Assembly (NCBI GenBank): GCA_000702685.1
Contig: JNJD01000007.1
Span: forward strand, 62,001-126,000
DNA: 64,000 bases
DNA from: Lachnospiraceae bacterium AC2028
GTDB taxonomy: Bacteria > Bacillota > Clostridia > Lachnospirales > Lachnospiraceae
Reading direction: 5' to 3'
The notes beneath the pieces are model-generated. The model was not told the DNA's origin. It worked only from the letters and a program-made list of their open reading frames with translations, and searched no databases. How positions within the stretch are numbered: position 1 is the stretch's first letter; each line of letters starts with the position of its first letter. A program made the translations under genes and the position numbers. This document shows, in pieces, positions 52,051 through 61,603 of the stretch.

Positions 52051-55000
52051 TATCCCTGCCTCCTTCCTCTGTATTTTCATCCGGTCTTTCGGAGCCGTCT
52101 TTACCGCACAGCTGTGCTATCGCATCGCTCCTCTTTAATTTCGAATCGGGGCGGTATTTATATCCCGGAATCTTCCTGTCCATTCCGCACGCGCTTGCAT
52201 ACGGACAGTATTTGCACGAACCGGTATAGGGAGCCACGGAGATACAGCCGCGAAGTATCTCTTCTCCCTCTTTCTGCGCAACACGGACGGCTTCACTCAG
52301 CATCATATCCATAGCACTCTTGCTGAGCACTCTGCTGGCTGCCGTAAATCCTCCGTCCTTCTTGACTCCGACATAGAAATAATCGGAGGATGCCTGAGGT
52401 TCAAGCCCCTTCAGCGACCTGTCGAGAAGCGAAAGAGCCTCTTCATCTTCAAGCATTTCACCCCTGGGTCTCATCTTCTTGCGCAGTTCATCCTCTGCCT
52501 TATCGAGATCGCCTATCGTCTCCAGATCATACATGGGATCCTGTATCTGGAAATAAAGCAGCGATGCCGGAATGCCCTTCATTTGTTCCTTCTCGCTGTA
52601 CATATAAAGAGGAAGCTGGATCTGTCTTCCGTCCATAAGCTTTGTGATATCTATATCCCTGCCTCCGGATTTAAAATCCATCACCTGGATATATCTGCCG
52701 GCCTGTCCCTCAGCCGTATCGATCCTGTCGACAACGCCCGTCATATGAAGGGTTCTGCCGCCGCTCAGCGGAAGATCCATCGTAAAAGGCTTCTCACTTC
52801 CCGCAATATCGAAATTACCCGCGGCAAGCTGGTCCCTTAAAAAGCATGCCGAATTGACCACAAGCCTTGAGAGCCTGAGGATGTTATATTCATTCCTCTT
52901 ATTGTCGTAATAAAGGGAACCGCTGTAAGCGGAAGCCGCTTCACCTGCAATCTCCGGGATCATCTCCGAAGCATAGCCGTCGGTAAACGACTTCCATGAA
53001 TAGCCGTCTTTTTGAAGTCTTTCGGTAAATCTCTTTATGATATCGTGTACCAGGGATCCCCTGTCGAAAGACTGAATCTCATACGAATCGCCCTGATCGA
53101 TATTGAGTCCGAATCTCAGGAAATATCTGTAAGGACATCCCGCATACGTTTCAAGCGAGCTTACACTTCCCTTCAGTTGTCCCGGATACAGTGCATTCAC
53201 CGCCTCTTCGGAAAGAGGTTCATCAAGGTATCTCTTATAAACAGCCTCTGTCAGCTGCTGCCTTGCTCCGTCACTCTCTCCGACAGCCGCAAAAAGTGCA
53301 AAGGTCTGATCCTTATCTTCCGAATTTCCCTGCGAATCCGCATAATCCCTCATCATCACCGCAAGTTCGGACAGCGCATCTGCGCAATTGCCGACGCGCT
53401 CACTCACCGCTCCGTCCTCAGGCCTGTACACATCCGATGTATAGGGAAGTATTCTCTTGATAAGAGGAATGAGATATGAAGGCCTTACAGACTTGCCGTC
53501 TGACTTAACCCTGATATATGACAGATACAGCTGATCCGAAGGCTTGCATATATTCATATACAGGTACTGCCTCTGGATATACATTTTCTGTCTCGGCGTG
53601 GGAGAAAGCTCGACCCCCTGTTCATACAGAAATTCCCTGTCGAGATCGGATATCATTCCCTTTCCGGAAGTGTCTGCCGGAATATTGCCGTCATTAACTC
53701 CCGCGAAAAAGAGAACCTTCACGCCCTCTAGTCTCGACCTTTCGATATCGCCGATCAGAACCCTGTCAACATTCACCGGAATGCCGGGAATTCTCATCTC
53801 GCCGATTCCGGCTTCCACTATTCCCGAAAAATTTTCAAGGCTTACTTCATCTTCTCCGAGAAGAAGATATATCTTGTCGAAAAGATCCACGAACTGCTTC
53901 CATACGGATTTATATTCACTGCATCTTGCGGCATCACCCTGCTCTTCAAATTTTCTCTTCAGGATACGGAGTTTTTCGGGAGCATCCATCCTGATAAGAG
54001 CTTCATACAGGCGCTTTGTATAGGAGGCGGCAGTATCCCTGACCGCAGCTTTCTTCCCATCCTCTTCAAACACGGAAAAGAGCTCAATGACCTTTCGCCT
54101 GATGTCATTGATCCTGCCGAGATATTCATTGTCCCGGCGCTTCGATCTTACGGTCTTCGTAAATTCCTTATGCCAGGTGTTATATCCCCTTACTCCGGTC
54201 TGCCTTATGTAATTATCTATAAGATCGGTCTCTTCCCTGCTTATCCCCGTCAGTCCCGCTTTAAGCAGCCTGGTGACGGATCCCGGCGCATAATCATCGT
54301 TCAGGATATCAAGATAAGCCCGGACCGTTTCCGCAAGAGGATCGAGCGCCAGGCCGTTAACATTATCAAGAAAGAACGGTATGTCCAGCTTTGCAAATTC
54401 ACTTATGAAATACGGGGCATAGCCTTCGATATTACCGCACACCACCGCAAAATCCCTGTACTGATACGCCTTATCCGCAAGAAGCTCCCTGAGCTTGATG
54501 CCGATAAAACGTACCTCTCTGCCGGGATCCGTCATCTCAGTGATATGAACGGATCCGGAAAAACCCGCACCGGAAGCAATCCTCTTTTTGCGGAACAGGT
54601 TCTTTTCAAGAAGAGCGATATCGTGATCGGGAAGCGCCCTCTCACAGACTTCGGGTTCCGATATTTCCGTTCCGGTCTCTCCTGCGATCTTAAGAAGAGA
54701 TAAAGCAGTCTTATGTGAAAGGAAAAAGAGTTCATCCTCACCCGCAGGCGTCCTGACATCTTCTCCTTCGGAGCATTCGAGCGTAACTATCATCTCGGAG
54801 CATCTTCCCAAAAGTGCTTCGATCACTCTCATCTGAACGGGAGTAAAGCCGGTGAATCCGTCAAGGACAATAACGGAATCGGGCAAAAGGGAAGACGATG
54901 GAATAGCCTCGCATAAAATATCGAGCTTCTCTTCCCTTGTGATATAGTGGCCTTCTATATATTCCTCAAAAAGAGTGTATATGGTCGCAAGATCCCGGAG

Positions 55001-55468
55001 CTTTCCCTTAAGAGCACCTCTTCCGAGACAGCAGTCCATAATATCGTCCATGCCCGCGGGAGTTATCCCATATTGCATGAACTCCGATATGGCGCTCTTC
55101 ACCTCAGCTGTCATACCTGCAGAATCAAGCCTGTTTCCGAGAACCGGAAGCTGAGCCTTTGCGGAAGAAGCAACCTTACGGATCACGAGGCTCATACCCG
55201 TATCATCGAGAACCGGGATGTCTTCCTGCCCGGTCTCTTCAAGTATCCTGTGTGACAGTCTTCCGAATCCGAGAACATCTATATTGAGAATGCCGCGATC
55301 CGGACTTAACGTGACAAGCGCCTTCTGAGTGCTCATCGCTGCCTGATCGGGAACTATGAAAAAGAAATTGCGATTGCTCTCCGCTTTCGCTCTTTCGATG
55401 ACCTCTTTATATACCGTTGTACTTTTACCCGAGCCTGACGGGCCGGTTATCAGTCTGAGTTTACTCAC
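52040..55468 (-). CDS. addB: AddAB helicase-nuclease subunit B
   Basis: Partner of AddA, with the 5'-strand nuclease and Chi recognition. 1142 residues. Starts KLRLITGPSGSGKST (Walker A). The four-cysteine iron-sulfur cluster is formed by Cys in YAGCPYRYFLRFG and CKYCPYASAC near the C terminus; the nuclease motif is at IQVMDFKSGGRDI. The start is a GTG (55466-55468) with GGAGG seven bases upstream; the ATG frames farther upstream lie in the promoter. Confidence 0.95.
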   Translation of the reverse strand: MSKLRLITGPSGSGKSTTVYKEVIERAKAESNRNFFFIVPDQAAMSTQKALVTLSPDRGILNIDVLGFGRLSHRILEETGQEDIPVLDDTGMSLVIRKVASSAKAQLPVLGNRLDSAGMTAEVKSAISEFMQYGITPAGMDDIMDCCLGRGALKGKLRDLATIYTLFEEYIEGHYITREEKLDILCEAIPSSSLLPDSVIVLDGFTGFTPVQMRVIEALLGRCSEMIVTLECSEGEDVRTPAGEDELFFLSHKTALSLLKIAGETGTEISEPEVCERALPDHDIALLEKNLFRKKRIASGAGFSGSVHITEMTDPGREVRFIGIKLRELLADKAYQYRDFAVVCGNIEGYAPYFISEFAKLDIPFFLDNVNGLALDPLAETVRAYLDILNDDYAPGSVTRLLKAGLTGISREETDLIDNYIRQTGVRGYNTWHKEFTKTVRSKRRDNEYLGRINDIRRKVIELFSVFEEDGKKAAVRDTAASYTKRLYEALIRMDAPEKLRILKRKFEEQGDAARCSEYKSVWKQFVDLFDKIYLLLGEDEVSLENFSGIVEAGIGEMRIPGIPVNVDRVLIGDIERSRLEGVKVLFFAGVNDGNIPADTSGKGMISDLDREFLYEQGVELSPTPRQKMYIQRQYLYMNICKPSDQLYLSYIRVKSDGKSVRPSYLIPLIKRILPYTSDVYRPEDGAVSERVGNCADALSELAVMMRDYADSQGNSEDKDQTFALFAAVGESDGARQQLTEAVYKRYLDEPLSEEAVNALYPGQLKGSVSSLETYAGCPYRYFLRFGLNIDQGDSYEIQSFDRGSLVHDIIKRFTERLQKDGYSWKSFTDGYASEMIPEIAGEAASAYSGSLYYDNKRNEYNILRLSRLVVNSACFLRDQLAAGNFDIAGSEKPFTMDLPLSGGRTLHMTGVVDRIDTAEGQAGRYIQVMDFKSGGRDIDITKLMDGRQIQLPLYMYSEKEQMKGIPASLLYFQIQDPMYDLETIGDLDKAEDELRKKMRPRGEMLEDEEALSLLDRSLKGLEPQASSDYFYVGVKKDGGFTAASRVLSKSAMDMMLSEAVRVAQKEGEEILRGCISVAPYTGSCKYCPYASACGMDRKIPGYKYRPDSKLKRSDAIAQLCGKDGSERPDENTEEGGRDNGI

Positions 55469-55490
55469 CAAACATCCTCCTGCAGATATC

Positions 55491-55496
55491 ATTATA
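55491..55496 (-). promoter_or_regulatory. -10 box for addB
   Basis: A perfect TATAAT on the minus strand. No clear -35; the leader would be very short, about 15 bases to the start. Confidence 0.45.
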
Positions 55497-55528
55497 CTAC
55501 ATCCGGGAGTGGGTAATATTTTCCACAT

Positions 55529-55558
55529 AAAAACACCGCGGAAAAGCTTTCCGCGGTG
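55529..55558 (-). terminator. intrinsic terminator after gpmI
   Basis: A perfect 11-base-pair stem CACCGCGGAAA/TTTCCGCGGTG (55534-55544 with 55548-55558), then TTTTT on the minus strand. Confidence 0.92.
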
Positions 55559-55585
55559 TCATAAATTGCCTGTTTCAGATCATCA

Positions 55586-57160
55586 TCAGATCATTGATGC
55601 TTCCCAGCAATCGGGAGCCTTGAGGTTAAGGATGGATGCAACGGTAGCTGCAACGTTTGCAAGTCCGTACTCACCTTCCTTGATGGTGTATGTATTCTTT
55701 TTATCATAGATGATGAAAGGAACGGGATTGAGGGAGTGAGCGGTACGAACCTGGATCTCACCCTTCTTGTTCTTTTCAAGCATCTCGTCCGCATTACCGT
55801 GATCTGCGGTAACAAGAAGAGTTACATTGTACTCATCGCATACCTTGACAAGTCTTGCAAGTCCGAGATCGACTGCCTCAACGCCTGTAACGGTCGCATC
55901 GAAGTTTCCGGTATGTCCTACCATGTCTCCGTTGGGGAAGTTGCATCTGATGAAATCATACTTCTCGGACTTGATAGCCTCGATGACATCATCGGTGATC
56001 TCTGCGGACTTCATCCAGGGACGCTCATCGAATGAAACGTTGTCGGAAGGGATCTCCTTGAAGGTTTCAAGCTCTTCGCTGAACTTGGAGCTTCTGTTTC
56101 CGTTCCAGAAATAGGTTACGTGGCCGTACTTCTGGGTCTCGGAAACCGCATACTGACTGAGTCCCGCATTAACAAGAAGCTCGGAAAGAGTATTCTTGAT
56201 CTCGGGGGGATTTACAAGATAGTGATGAGGGATGTGAAGATCTCCGTCATACTCAAGCATTCCGGCATAGTAGCAGCCGAGCTTGGGTCCTCTGTTAAAG
56301 TAATTGAAATCTTCATAATCGAATGCCATGGAGATCTCAAGGGCACGGTCACCGCGGAAGTTGAAGAGGATAACGCTGTCCTTCTCGGATACGGGGCCTA
56401 CAGCCTTTCCGTCCTTGGCAATAACGAATGCGGGAAGATCCTGGTCGATGACATCGAGTTCTTTTCTGTAAGTTTCGATAGCTTCGGTAGCATTTGCGAA
56501 CTGGCGTCCTTCGCCCTTAACGTGAGTATTCCATCCGAGCTCTACCATTCCCCAGTTAGCCTGGTATCTGTCCATGGTAACCTTCATTCTTCCGCCGCCG
56601 GAAGCGATGATGGCATGGAAGCTGTCATCCGAAAGCTCGGTGAGGCAATCCTCAAGCTGCTGTACATACTGAAGAGCACTGGTAGCGGGAACGTCACGTC
56701 CGTCGAGAAGGATGTGTACGCGGACTTCCTTGATTCCGTCTTCTTTTGCCTTCTTAAGCATAACAAGAAGATGTGAGATATTTGAGTGAACGTTTCCGTC
56801 GGAAAGGAGTCCGAGGAAGTGAAGAACCGAATCATTGTTCTTAACGTTTGAGATAGCTTCCTTCCATGAAGTAGATTCGAACATCTTGCCGCTCTCTATG
56901 GACTCGTTAACAAGCTTAGCTCCCTGAGAATAGATCTGGCCGCAGCCGAGTGCATTATGTCCTACCTCGGAGTTGCCCATATCATCATCTGAGGGAAGAC
57001 CTACTGCGCTTCCGTGTGCCTTAAGTCTTGTATTGGGACAGGACTTCAGCATCTCATTGAGGACGGGAGTGTTAGCGGTTGTTACGGCATCACCGAGACC
57101 GGTCTTGCTGAAGCCGACTCCGTCCATTACTACAAGGACTACTTGTTTTCTGTTATTCAT
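55586..57160 (-). CDS. gpmI: 2,3-bisphosphoglycerate-independent phosphoglycerate mutase
   Basis: Interconverts 3- and 2-phosphoglycerate in glycolysis using two manganese ions. 524 residues. VVLVVMDGVGFS, DDDMGNSEVGHNALG (catalytic Ser), LDGRDVPATSALQYV, GRMKVTMDRYQANWG, NFRGDRALEI, NFPNGDMVGHTGNFDATV and VTADHGNADEM are all typical. The ATG at 57158-57160 has GGAGG five bases upstream. Confidence 0.97.
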   Translation of the reverse strand: MNNRKQVVLVVMDGVGFSKTGLGDAVTTANTPVLNEMLKSCPNTRLKAHGSAVGLPSDDDMGNSEVGHNALGCGQIYSQGAKLVNESIESGKMFESTSWKEAISNVKNNDSVLHFLGLLSDGNVHSNISHLLVMLKKAKEDGIKEVRVHILLDGRDVPATSALQYVQQLEDCLTELSDDSFHAIIASGGGRMKVTMDRYQANWGMVELGWNTHVKGEGRQFANATEAIETYRKELDVIDQDLPAFVIAKDGKAVGPVSEKDSVILFNFRGDRALEISMAFDYEDFNYFNRGPKLGCYYAGMLEYDGDLHIPHHYLVNPPEIKNTLSELLVNAGLSQYAVSETQKYGHVTYFWNGNRSSKFSEELETFKEIPSDNVSFDERPWMKSAEITDDVIEAIKSEKYDFIRCNFPNGDMVGHTGNFDATVTGVEAVDLGLARLVKVCDEYNVTLLVTADHGNADEMLEKNKKGEIQVRTAHSLNPVPFIIYDKKNTYTIKEGEYGLANVAATVASILNLKAPDCWEASMI

Positions 57161-57205
57161 ATTTACCTCCATAATGCACTGTCTTTAGTGCACAAACCGA
57201 AAGAA

Positions 57206-57234
57206 ATTATACAATCTTTTGCCTGAAGCGTAAA
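57206..57234 (-). promoter_or_regulatory. promoter of gpmI
   Basis: TTTACG (57229-57234), 17-base spacer, perfect TATAAT (57206-57211). A small hairpin TGCACT/AGTGCA (57175-57180 with 57187-57192) follows just before the ribosome site. Confidence 0.7.
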
Positions 57235-57255
57235 GCCAAACGCTCAAACAGGCAC

Positions 57256-57282
57256 TCGCGGCAGAATGCGTACCATCCGCGA
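57256..57282 (-). terminator. weak hairpin after the lipoprotein gene
   Basis: TCGCGG/CCGCGA arms with a 15-base loop and only a short T stretch; may end the lipoprotein transcript. Confidence 0.35.
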
Positions 57283-57285
57283 AGA

Positions 57286-59187
57286 TCAATAATCCTCATA
57301 AGTCACCGTCAGATCATAAACATGGGTGAAGATCTTATCGGGAGTCTTCTTTTTGAAATTATCGAAATTAATGCTCGTATCCGCCGGGTCATCCAGATAG
57401 AACTGATAAGAGGTGATCTTGGCTTCATCTTCCGTAAAAGTGATCTCGTTGAACACAAGCAGATTCACATATTCTCCGCCGCGCCATGTATAGGAGAAAC
57501 AGGATGTTACCACGTTCTGCCCGGTGATATGTGTCTCTCCCATTTCCAGCCAGTTGTCCTCATCATCGAAAGACCCGTAGAAGCTGAGATAGAGCCCATC
57601 GGCGGCAAAATTCGTAAAGATACCCGCATCCGGAACGTCCAGATCCGGGTGATATCCCTTTTCAATTCCCTGCCAGAATTCGATATCTTCCTCAGTCAGG
57701 CTGAACTGCTCTTCGGTATAGGGCTTGCTCATATATGTCTGGGATGTATAGACACCGTCATCATCCTTCCATTTATACCAATACCGGCAGCCGGCATATC
57801 CGTAATGATACCCTAAGAACAGCTCGGATTTACTGCTTCCCAGGAAATACTTAAGCATGTAATCCGGGTTTTCCCACCCATAGATTATGTTTCCGCATCT
57901 TTCCATAAAACGGACGTCCGCATCGGAGCCTGTCGGCTTAGCCCCTTCATAATATTCTTCCGCAAGTTCTTCACTTTCAAATACAAACTTATATCTGCGG
58001 TCGATCCCATGTCCGTTCACATCATAACTGTACAGAACATACTGATCCGTAAGACTGTCGGTATATCCGTATTCATACGCGCGGTTAAAAGTGAGCACAT
58101 AGTCATCCGAAGCAGGCATGAAATAAGTCTCATCCTCCGGATCGGTTCTTCCCAGAAGGCCGTTTGGATCCTCATCCGCAAACCCTTCCGGTGCCATGTA
58201 GGGATGATGCCATTTATTAAGCCATGCGTATATATGGTCACCGCTGCTCGTATTATACCGGTCAAGACAATAAGTCAGTTCCTCCGACAGTTCTCCGCTG
58301 CCGTACGCATCATCTCCCGAATACATGAAGGAAACCTTTTCGGTTGTATCCCCGCAAACCGCATAGCCGTTTATTAGCTTTGCATTTGCATATAAGCCAC
58401 CCGATACATCCGTGAGGATCTTCTCATATCCGATATAATCATATGTCTCTCCGTCGAAAGTACAATGAAAGATCAGGGCATTATGCTCCGTAACGGCGAT
58501 ATCCGCTATGCCTTCCACATCACCGTATCCGTCACTCATATATTTGCCTTCCCAATCACATACAGGATCGGGAAGCTCCATAAATTCTCCGATCAGATCG
58601 GCATACTCTTCAAAACCTGCCTCACAGATCATATCTCCGCCTTTTATGACGGCGATCTCTTTTTCCTTACCGTTCGAATTATTAAACGATGAAAAAGTCC
58701 ATTTGCTATCGGTATCAAAAAACGAAGTAAGCCCCTCATAGGTGAAGCTTACAAAATATGTGTTCTCCGTTACATAGTTTTCCTCGTATCCGCAGCTGAC
58801 AGGCGTGCCCGCACTGTTTTTGGATGCTCCGATCAGGCAATATGCATTAAATGACGAAAAGTCAATTTGAACGGACCCATCCTTGTTATACAGTTTCAGG
58901 GACTGTTCACTCTCATCATCTCCGGGTTCGGCAAAAACTTTTTTGCATGCCTTATCACTGATGAATACTCCGACAGTATCATCACCGACAACGATTATCC
59001 TTACAGGAGATTCCTCTTCTTCCGGGTCCGTATCTTCGGAATCATCATCGCGTGAAGAGCTTTCCTCAGACTCCTCATCTTCCGTATCGACCGGGGCATT
59101 TTCCCTGCCGCAGGCAGCCACGGAGACGATCATCATGACAGCTGTCAGGATCACGCAGAGTCTTTTCAAAAAAGATTTTCCCTTCAT
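57286..59187 (-). CDS. hypothetical lipoprotein
   Basis: 633 residues. Signal peptide with lipobox MMIVSVAAC-G (Cys about 26), then an acidic stretch of about 40 residues (TEDEESEESSSRDDDSEDTD). The remainder has several SYEGLTSFFDTDSKWTFSSF-like beta segments, many Tyr, Trp and Asp, and no domain that I recognise. The ATG at 59185-59187 has GGGAGG upstream. It lies 48 bases after the flavin reductase gene in the same direction without a terminator and may be read through from it. Confidence 0.78.
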   Translation of the reverse strand: MKGKSFLKRLCVILTAVMMIVSVAACGRENAPVDTEDEESEESSSRDDDSEDTDPEEEESPVRIIVVGDDTVGVFISDKACKKVFAEPGDDESEQSLKLYNKDGSVQIDFSSFNAYCLIGASKNSAGTPVSCGYEENYVTENTYFVSFTYEGLTSFFDTDSKWTFSSFNNSNGKEKEIAVIKGGDMICEAGFEEYADLIGEFMELPDPVCDWEGKYMSDGYGDVEGIADIAVTEHNALIFHCTFDGETYDYIGYEKILTDVSGGLYANAKLINGYAVCGDTTEKVSFMYSGDDAYGSGELSEELTYCLDRYNTSSGDHIYAWLNKWHHPYMAPEGFADEDPNGLLGRTDPEDETYFMPASDDYVLTFNRAYEYGYTDSLTDQYVLYSYDVNGHGIDRRYKFVFESEELAEEYYEGAKPTGSDADVRFMERCGNIIYGWENPDYMLKYFLGSSKSELFLGYHYGYAGCRYWYKWKDDDGVYTSQTYMSKPYTEEQFSLTEEDIEFWQGIEKGYHPDLDVPDAGIFTNFAADGLYLSFYGSFDDEDNWLEMGETHITGQNVVTSCFSYTWRGGEYVNLLVFNEITFTEDEAKITSYQFYLDDPADTSINFDNFKKKTPDKIFTHVYDLTVTYEDY

Positions 59188-59235
59188 AACAGTTCCTCCC
59201 ATATAAGAATCCCGATCACTCGATACGGAAAATAA

Positions 59236-59802
59236 TTATTTCTTCCTCACCGAATAACCGAATGTTCCGATCGTATCTGCCATCTTTCTGTATGCTCCGT
59301 GCTCATAGGCGACAAGGTTGCAGCGGTCCATATGGAAGACACCCTTCTCATCGAGATACTTTTCATCGACGGATACGCTCACGACCTCGGCCAGGAACAT
59401 ATCATGGCTTCCGAGTTCGAGTACCTGAGTCACTTTACACTCCAGACATACCGGCGCTTCTGCTATTGACACGCAGTCAACAATGTTGCTCTTTGCCGGA
59501 GTGAGCCCTAATTCCTTGAATTTATCAATCTTTTTACCGGTGGTGCATCCGGCTTTGTCGAGGGCATAGGTCAGATCCTCCGAAGGAAGATTTATGACAA
59601 ATTCCCCCGTCTCTTTGATCATCGGATAGGAATGTCTTTCTTTTCTGACTGAGATATAGACCATCGCAGGGTCGGAGCAGACGGTTCCGGTCCAGGCGAT
59701 CGTGATTATATTGTTATGTCCCTCTTTATCCGTGCAGCTGACCATCACTGCGGGAAGGGGATACAGGAAATTTCCGGGTTTGTCGAATGTGATCTTGCTC
59801 AT
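59236..59802 (-). CDS. flavin reductase family protein
   Basis: 188 residues, FMN-binding split-barrel fold: FLYPLPAVMVSCTDKEGHNNIITIAWTGTVCSDPAMVYISVR, FVINLPSEDL, and GSHDMFLAEVVSV. Members bind FMN and supply or use reduced flavin; the partner is unknown. The ATG at 59800-59802 has AAGGAA upstream; an earlier frame start has none. Confidence 0.9.
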   Translation of the reverse strand: MSKITFDKPGNFLYPLPAVMVSCTDKEGHNNIITIAWTGTVCSDPAMVYISVRKERHSYPMIKETGEFVINLPSEDLTYALDKAGCTTGKKIDKFKELGLTPAKSNIVDCVSIAEAPVCLECKVTQVLELGSHDMFLAEVVSVSVDEKYLDEKGVFHMDRCNLVAYEHGAYRKMADTIGTFGYSVRKK

Positions 59803-59839
59803 ATTTTTTCCTTTCCGGCTTATGCAATTCATTCGGATG

Positions 59840-59867
59840 TTTACACAGCCGATTTATAGTATAAAAT
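59840..59867 (+). promoter_or_regulatory. promoter of the histidine phosphatase gene
   Basis: TTTACA (59840-59845), 16-base spacer, TAAAAT (59862-59867). Confidence 0.6.
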
Positions 59868-59905
59868 AAAACAGATCAAATAGCACGTAAAAGGAAAGAC
59901 TCATA

Positions 59906-60466
59906 ATGGCAGGAAAACTGTATGTGATCCGTCACGGAAAGACGGACTGGAACGAACAATGCAAGCTGCAGGGAAACACGGATATCCCTCTCAACGAAAA
60001 AGGAAGAGCCCAGGCCCGCGAAGCCGCTGCGGAATATAAGGATGTAAACTTCGATATCTGCTACTGTTCGCCTCTTCAAAGAGCCAGGGAGACTATGGAA
60101 ATCCTTCTCGAAGGACGTGATATTCCGGTGATCATCGACGAGAGACTGCGGGAAATGAACTTCGGAACATATGAAGGCGTGTATGACTATTTCGAAGACG
60201 AATCCCTTCCCGTTAACGTATTCTTCAAGCATCCTGAACAGTATCACACCGCTCCTCCGGAAGGAGAGAGCATAGATGACCTGATGGCCAGAACAGGAAA
60301 TTTCCTCGAAGAAGTTGCATATCCGCTTGTAAAAGAAGGAAAGGATGTCCTTATCGTCGGGCACGGAGCAATGGACTCATCGATAGTGTGCCATGTGAAA
60401 AGAAGACAGCTCGAAGATTTCTGGAAAGAAGGCATCAAAAACTGCAAGCTCATACAGCTGATCTGA
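59906..60466 (+). CDS. histidine phosphatase family protein
   Basis: 186 residues of the phosphoglycerate mutase-like superfamily: LYVIRHGKTDWNEQCKLQG (catalytic His, RHG), YCSPLQRARETMEI, LREMNFGTYEG (acid) and VLIVGHGAMDSS (second His). Probably a small-molecule or sugar phosphatase. The only plus-strand gene between the chemoreceptor and xylA. Ribosome site AAGGA. Followed by a long palindrome. Confidence 0.93.
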   Translation: MAGKLYVIRHGKTDWNEQCKLQGNTDIPLNEKGRAQAREAAAEYKDVNFDICYCSPLQRARETMEILLEGRDIPVIIDERLREMNFGTYEGVYDYFEDESLPVNVFFKHPEQYHTAPPEGESIDDLMARTGNFLEEVAYPLVKEGKDVLIVGHGAMDSSIVCHVKRRQLEDFWKEGIKNCKLIQLI

Positions 60467-60467
60467 A

Positions 60468-60500
60468 AATGAGTCGCGGGGACAGTCCCCGTGACTCATT
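60468..60500. repeat. 33-base REP-like palindrome
   Basis: Two 16-base arms around one A (AATGAGTCGCGGGGAC and GTCCCCGTGACTCATT), all paired except one G-T wobble. There is no T run on either side, so it is not an ordinary terminator. Palindromes with a GGGGACAGTCCCC core are spread through many clostridial genomes. Confidence 0.65.
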
Positions 60501-60509
60501 TAGTCAGAA

Positions 60510-60545
60510 TAAAAAAATCCCCCGAGGGCTCAGCCTTCGGGGGAT
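60510..60545 (-). terminator. intrinsic terminator after the GGGtGRT gene
   Basis: A 13-base-pair stem with one wobble (60517-60529 with 60533-60545), ATCCCCCGAGG and CCTTCGGGGGAT, then seven T on the minus strand. Confidence 0.92.
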
Positions 60546-60565
60546 TCGTTATGCAGTGGTAAGAT

Positions 60566-61585
60566 TTAGAACTTTCCTGCCTTTGCAGCCTCTTCGATTG
60601 AAACTGCGGTGGAAACGGTCATACCAACCATAGGGTTGTTACCTGCGCCGATAAGTCCCATCATCTCAACGTGTGCGGGAACCGATGAAGATCCGGCGAA
60701 CTGAGCGTCTGAATGCATACGGCCCATGGTGTCGGTCATACCGTAGGAAGCGGGACCTGCAGCCATGTTATCGGGGTGAAGGGTACGTCCGGTACCGCCG
60801 CCCGAAGCAACTGAGAAGTACTTCTTGCCTGCCTCAAGTCTCTCCTTCTTGTAGGTACCTGCAACGGGATGCTGGAATCTGGTGGGGTTGGTTGAGTTTC
60901 CGGTGATGGATACGTCAACGTTCTCTTTCCACATGATTGCAACGCCTTCGCAGACATCGTTAGCGCCATAGCAGTTAACCTTAGCTCTGGGGCTGTTAGC
61001 GTCCTTGGAGTAACAGGTTCTGGAAACTTCCTTTACGGTGTTGGTGTAAGGATCGTACTCGGTCTCAACGAAGGTGAATCCGTTGATACGGGAGATGATC
61101 TGTGCAGCGTCCTTGCCGAGTCCGTTAAGGATAACGCGGAGGGGCTTCTGACGAACCTTGTTAGCCTTCTCAGCGATACCGATAGCGCCTTCAGCTGCTG
61201 CGAATGACTCGTGTCCTGCAAGGAATGCGAAGCACTCGGTCTCTTCTTCAAGGAGCATCTTTCCGAGGTTTCCGTGTCCGAGACCAACCTTACGGGTGTC
61301 TGCAACGGATCCGGGGATACAGAATGCCTGGAGTCCTTCTCCGATAGCTGCTGCAGCGTCTGCAGCCTTGCGGCATCCCTTCTTGATAGCGATGGCAGCA
61401 CCTACGGTGTATGCCCACTTAGCATTTTCAAAGCAGATGGGCTGAATGCCCTCGATAAGATGATAAACATCAAGTCCTGCATCCTTAGTGATCTGTTCAG
61501 CCTCATCAATCGACTTGATCCCGTACTCAGCGAGTTTGGCAAGGATCTGGGGCTCTCTTCTCTCATATGATTCAAATTTTGCCAT
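60566..61585 (-). CDS. GGGtGRT protein, function unknown
   Basis: 339 residues. The name-giving motif is VASGGGTGRTLHPDN (GGGTGR at 262-267), followed by GPASYGMTDTMGRMHSDAQF and VPAHVEMMGLIGAGNNPMVG. Residues 80-150 are also highly regular (GSVADTRKVGLGHGNLGKML, CFAFLAGHESFAAAEGAIGIA). I recognise the family from annotation only; no function is established to my knowledge. It sits 18 bases downstream of a NifU-like gene in one operon, a pairing that I believe recurs in anaerobic Firmicutes. A metal- or cofactor-related role is inferred. No membrane segment. ATG at 61583-61585 with GGAGG. Confidence 0.9.
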   Translation of the reverse strand: MAKFESYERREPQILAKLAEYGIKSIDEAEQITKDAGLDVYHLIEGIQPICFENAKWAYTVGAAIAIKKGCRKAADAAAAIGEGLQAFCIPGSVADTRKVGLGHGNLGKMLLEEETECFAFLAGHESFAAAEGAIGIAEKANKVRQKPLRVILNGLGKDAAQIISRINGFTFVETEYDPYTNTVKEVSRTCYSKDANSPRAKVNCYGANDVCEGVAIMWKENVDVSITGNSTNPTRFQHPVAGTYKKERLEAGKKYFSVASGGGTGRTLHPDNMAAGPASYGMTDTMGRMHSDAQFAGSSSVPAHVEMMGLIGAGNNPMVGMTVSTAVSIEEAAKAGKF

Positions 61586-61603
61586 TTTCTAATCCTCCCT
61601 TTA

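Noticed and set aside
60468-60500. Palindrome read as terminator of the histidine phosphatase gene
   Set aside because: No T run follows on either strand; listed as a REP-like element instead.
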